This document shows, piece by piece, positions 63,101-64,000 of a DNA stretch of 64,000 nt. This stretch comes from Litoditis marina (Eukaryota; Nematoda; Chromadorea; Rhabditida; Rhabditidae). Below the pieces are notes generated by a model. The model was not told where the DNA came from. It made no database searches and was given only the letters and a program-made list of their open reading frames with translations. A program made the position numbers and the translations under genes. Numbering within the stretch: the first letter of the stretch is position 1; every line of letters begins with the position of its first letter. Location of the stretch: positions 1,302,001 to 1,366,000 of the forward strand of contig OZ038439.1 in the NCBI GenBank assembly GCA_964036275.1, read 5' to 3'.

Positions 63101-63786
63101 CGAACTACTGAATTCTGACCTTATTTTATTCAGAAGGGGCTCTTTTTTGTTGAAGATTGTTTGTACCTTATGTGTCCGAGAGTTCCGAATTTGTTGCAAT
63201 GATTGATTTATTTACATGCAAGCATGTGAGATACATAGAGAAAGAAAAAGTAAATGAAAACCAACTGAATTTTTCTGTATTCATTGCTTCTCTATTTTTG
63301 TTTAGTTCGGTCTAACATGTCATTGTTTTCAGATGTCAATTGGAGCTGGAAGTGAGTGTGAAGGATCTGATTGTTCACGAGCCAGAGGGAGAATGGGCTG
63401 ATGTGGCTCCGTTACGGTAAGTGGGGGAGAAAAGTATATAAGACTTTGTTCCGAGCATCATTGGAATGGAATTGTTCGGCTTTCCGAAAAAAAGTATAAA
63501 ACAGTACCATTTTTGAACTAAGAAAAGTTAGCTTCATTTCACTCATTCAGGATTTCGTTTGGCACATAGACAAAATTCGGCTCACAGAAGTCTCATTTTG
63601 AATGGTTGAAGAAAAGTTTAAAGATGTTTCGTTTTGGCTTTCGGTACGGATCAGAGGCCATTTAACCTCCGAATAAACTGATTTTTTCCCAGAACGCTGT
63701 CGTTCGACATTGAGTGCATGGGTCGTCGTGGTGTGTTTCCTGAGGCCAGTGAGGATCCCGTCATCCAGATCGCCAATATGGTCAAG
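60183..63786 (+). CDS. pold-1: DNA polymerase delta catalytic subunit, N-terminal part (continues past the window)
   Basis: Nine exons in perfect phase: 60183-60263, 60485-60607, 61105-61242, 61512-61619, 61945-62005, 62419-62534, 62854-62987, 63333-63416 and 63693-63786. They give about 300 residues of the roughly 1,080 usual for the family. The basic start is [21 protein letters not shown]-family N-terminal-domain sequence follows, including [18 protein letters not shown] and [13 protein letters not shown], then the exonuclease domain with the Exo I motif [15 protein letters not shown] (catalytic Asp-Ile-Glu). The protein is the leading or lagging strand replicase with proofreading, working with PCNA. 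Polymerase motifs and the zinc/Fe-S C-terminus lie beyond the window. The start is the first ATG in an exon with a basic leader typical of the family. Confidence 0.97.
62147..62265. mobile_element. Short TIR element (MITE), family R2 copy 2
   Basis: TAGGACGATTATGTGGACCA at the left and an inverted TGGTTCACATAATCGTCCT-like right end, about 119 bp, in a pold-1 intron. It is the same family as 7828-7946, with several differences between copies. Confidence 0.75.
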
Positions 63787-64000
63787 GTATGCCTTTCCTG
63801 CATTATTTGATCCATAGATAAAAAGGGGTCCAACCGGGCTCTTCGAAAGTCAAGGGGTTCAGACAGCTTTTGTTGCAAAAGTGAGGGGGGAACGTTTTGC
63901 GTCTACCCCCGGGGGTAGCATCCACTTCCATCAATGGCTACACCCCACCCGTACTCAAATCAAAAATACATTTTCCCGATATTGGCGAACAGGCAGTTCG

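Overview
The window looks like nuclear DNA of a nematode, most likely a Caenorhabditis species. Genes are split into short exons by introns with TTTCAG-type 3' splice sites. Several starts lie directly behind such a site, as expected after spliced-leader trans-splicing. Same-strand genes sit 200-300 bp apart in operon-like order, and introns are filled with short foldback repeats. I rebuilt the genes by hand from splice sites, reading phase and protein sense. Exon coordinates should be good to a base or two, but no transcript evidence was available.

Layout from left to right. 0.5-1.5 kb: three exons of an unrecognised minus-strand gene that probably continues in both directions. 4.1-11.0 kb: two minus-strand genes that look like an operon. 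The upstream one encodes an RS-rich coiled-coil protein and the downstream one a long proline-rich, probably nuclear protein. 12.5-17.3 kb: a complete eight-exon gene for a 292-residue HMG-box-like protein, whose last intron holds a clear non-autonomous hAT element. 18.0-24.5 kb: a 6.5-kb imperfect palindrome whose arms each carry a tandem array of about 167-169-bp monomers, with gene-like fragments in its spacer. 25.6-30.1 kb: a small membrane protein gene just downstream of an EF-hand protein resembling EFCAB2/DRC8. 30.1-32.9 kb: repeats, including a TTAA-flanked element and two inverted tRNA-like repeats.

32.9-40.1 kb: a DRAP1/NC2-alpha histone-fold corepressor, an unrecognised gene upstream of it, and a 79-residue single-pass membrane microprotein. 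43.3-49.2 kb: an exact-looking 2,972-bp tandem duplication that copies the 3' exons of a membrane protein gene, with the shared breakpoint inside a TTAA-flanked MITE. 51.2-59.4 kb: a divergent PP1-type serine/threonine phosphatase with long N- and C-terminal extensions. 59.4-60.2 kb: a bidirectional promoter with E2F-like sites. 60.2 kb to the end: the 5' part of the DNA polymerase delta catalytic subunit gene, the only plus-strand gene recognised.

The genes do not form one pathway. Nuclear functions are common among them: replication, TBP/TATA repression, HMG-box DNA binding and an RS protein. The most unusual content is structural: the satellite-bearing palindrome, the gene-splitting duplication, and several foldback families repeated across the window.
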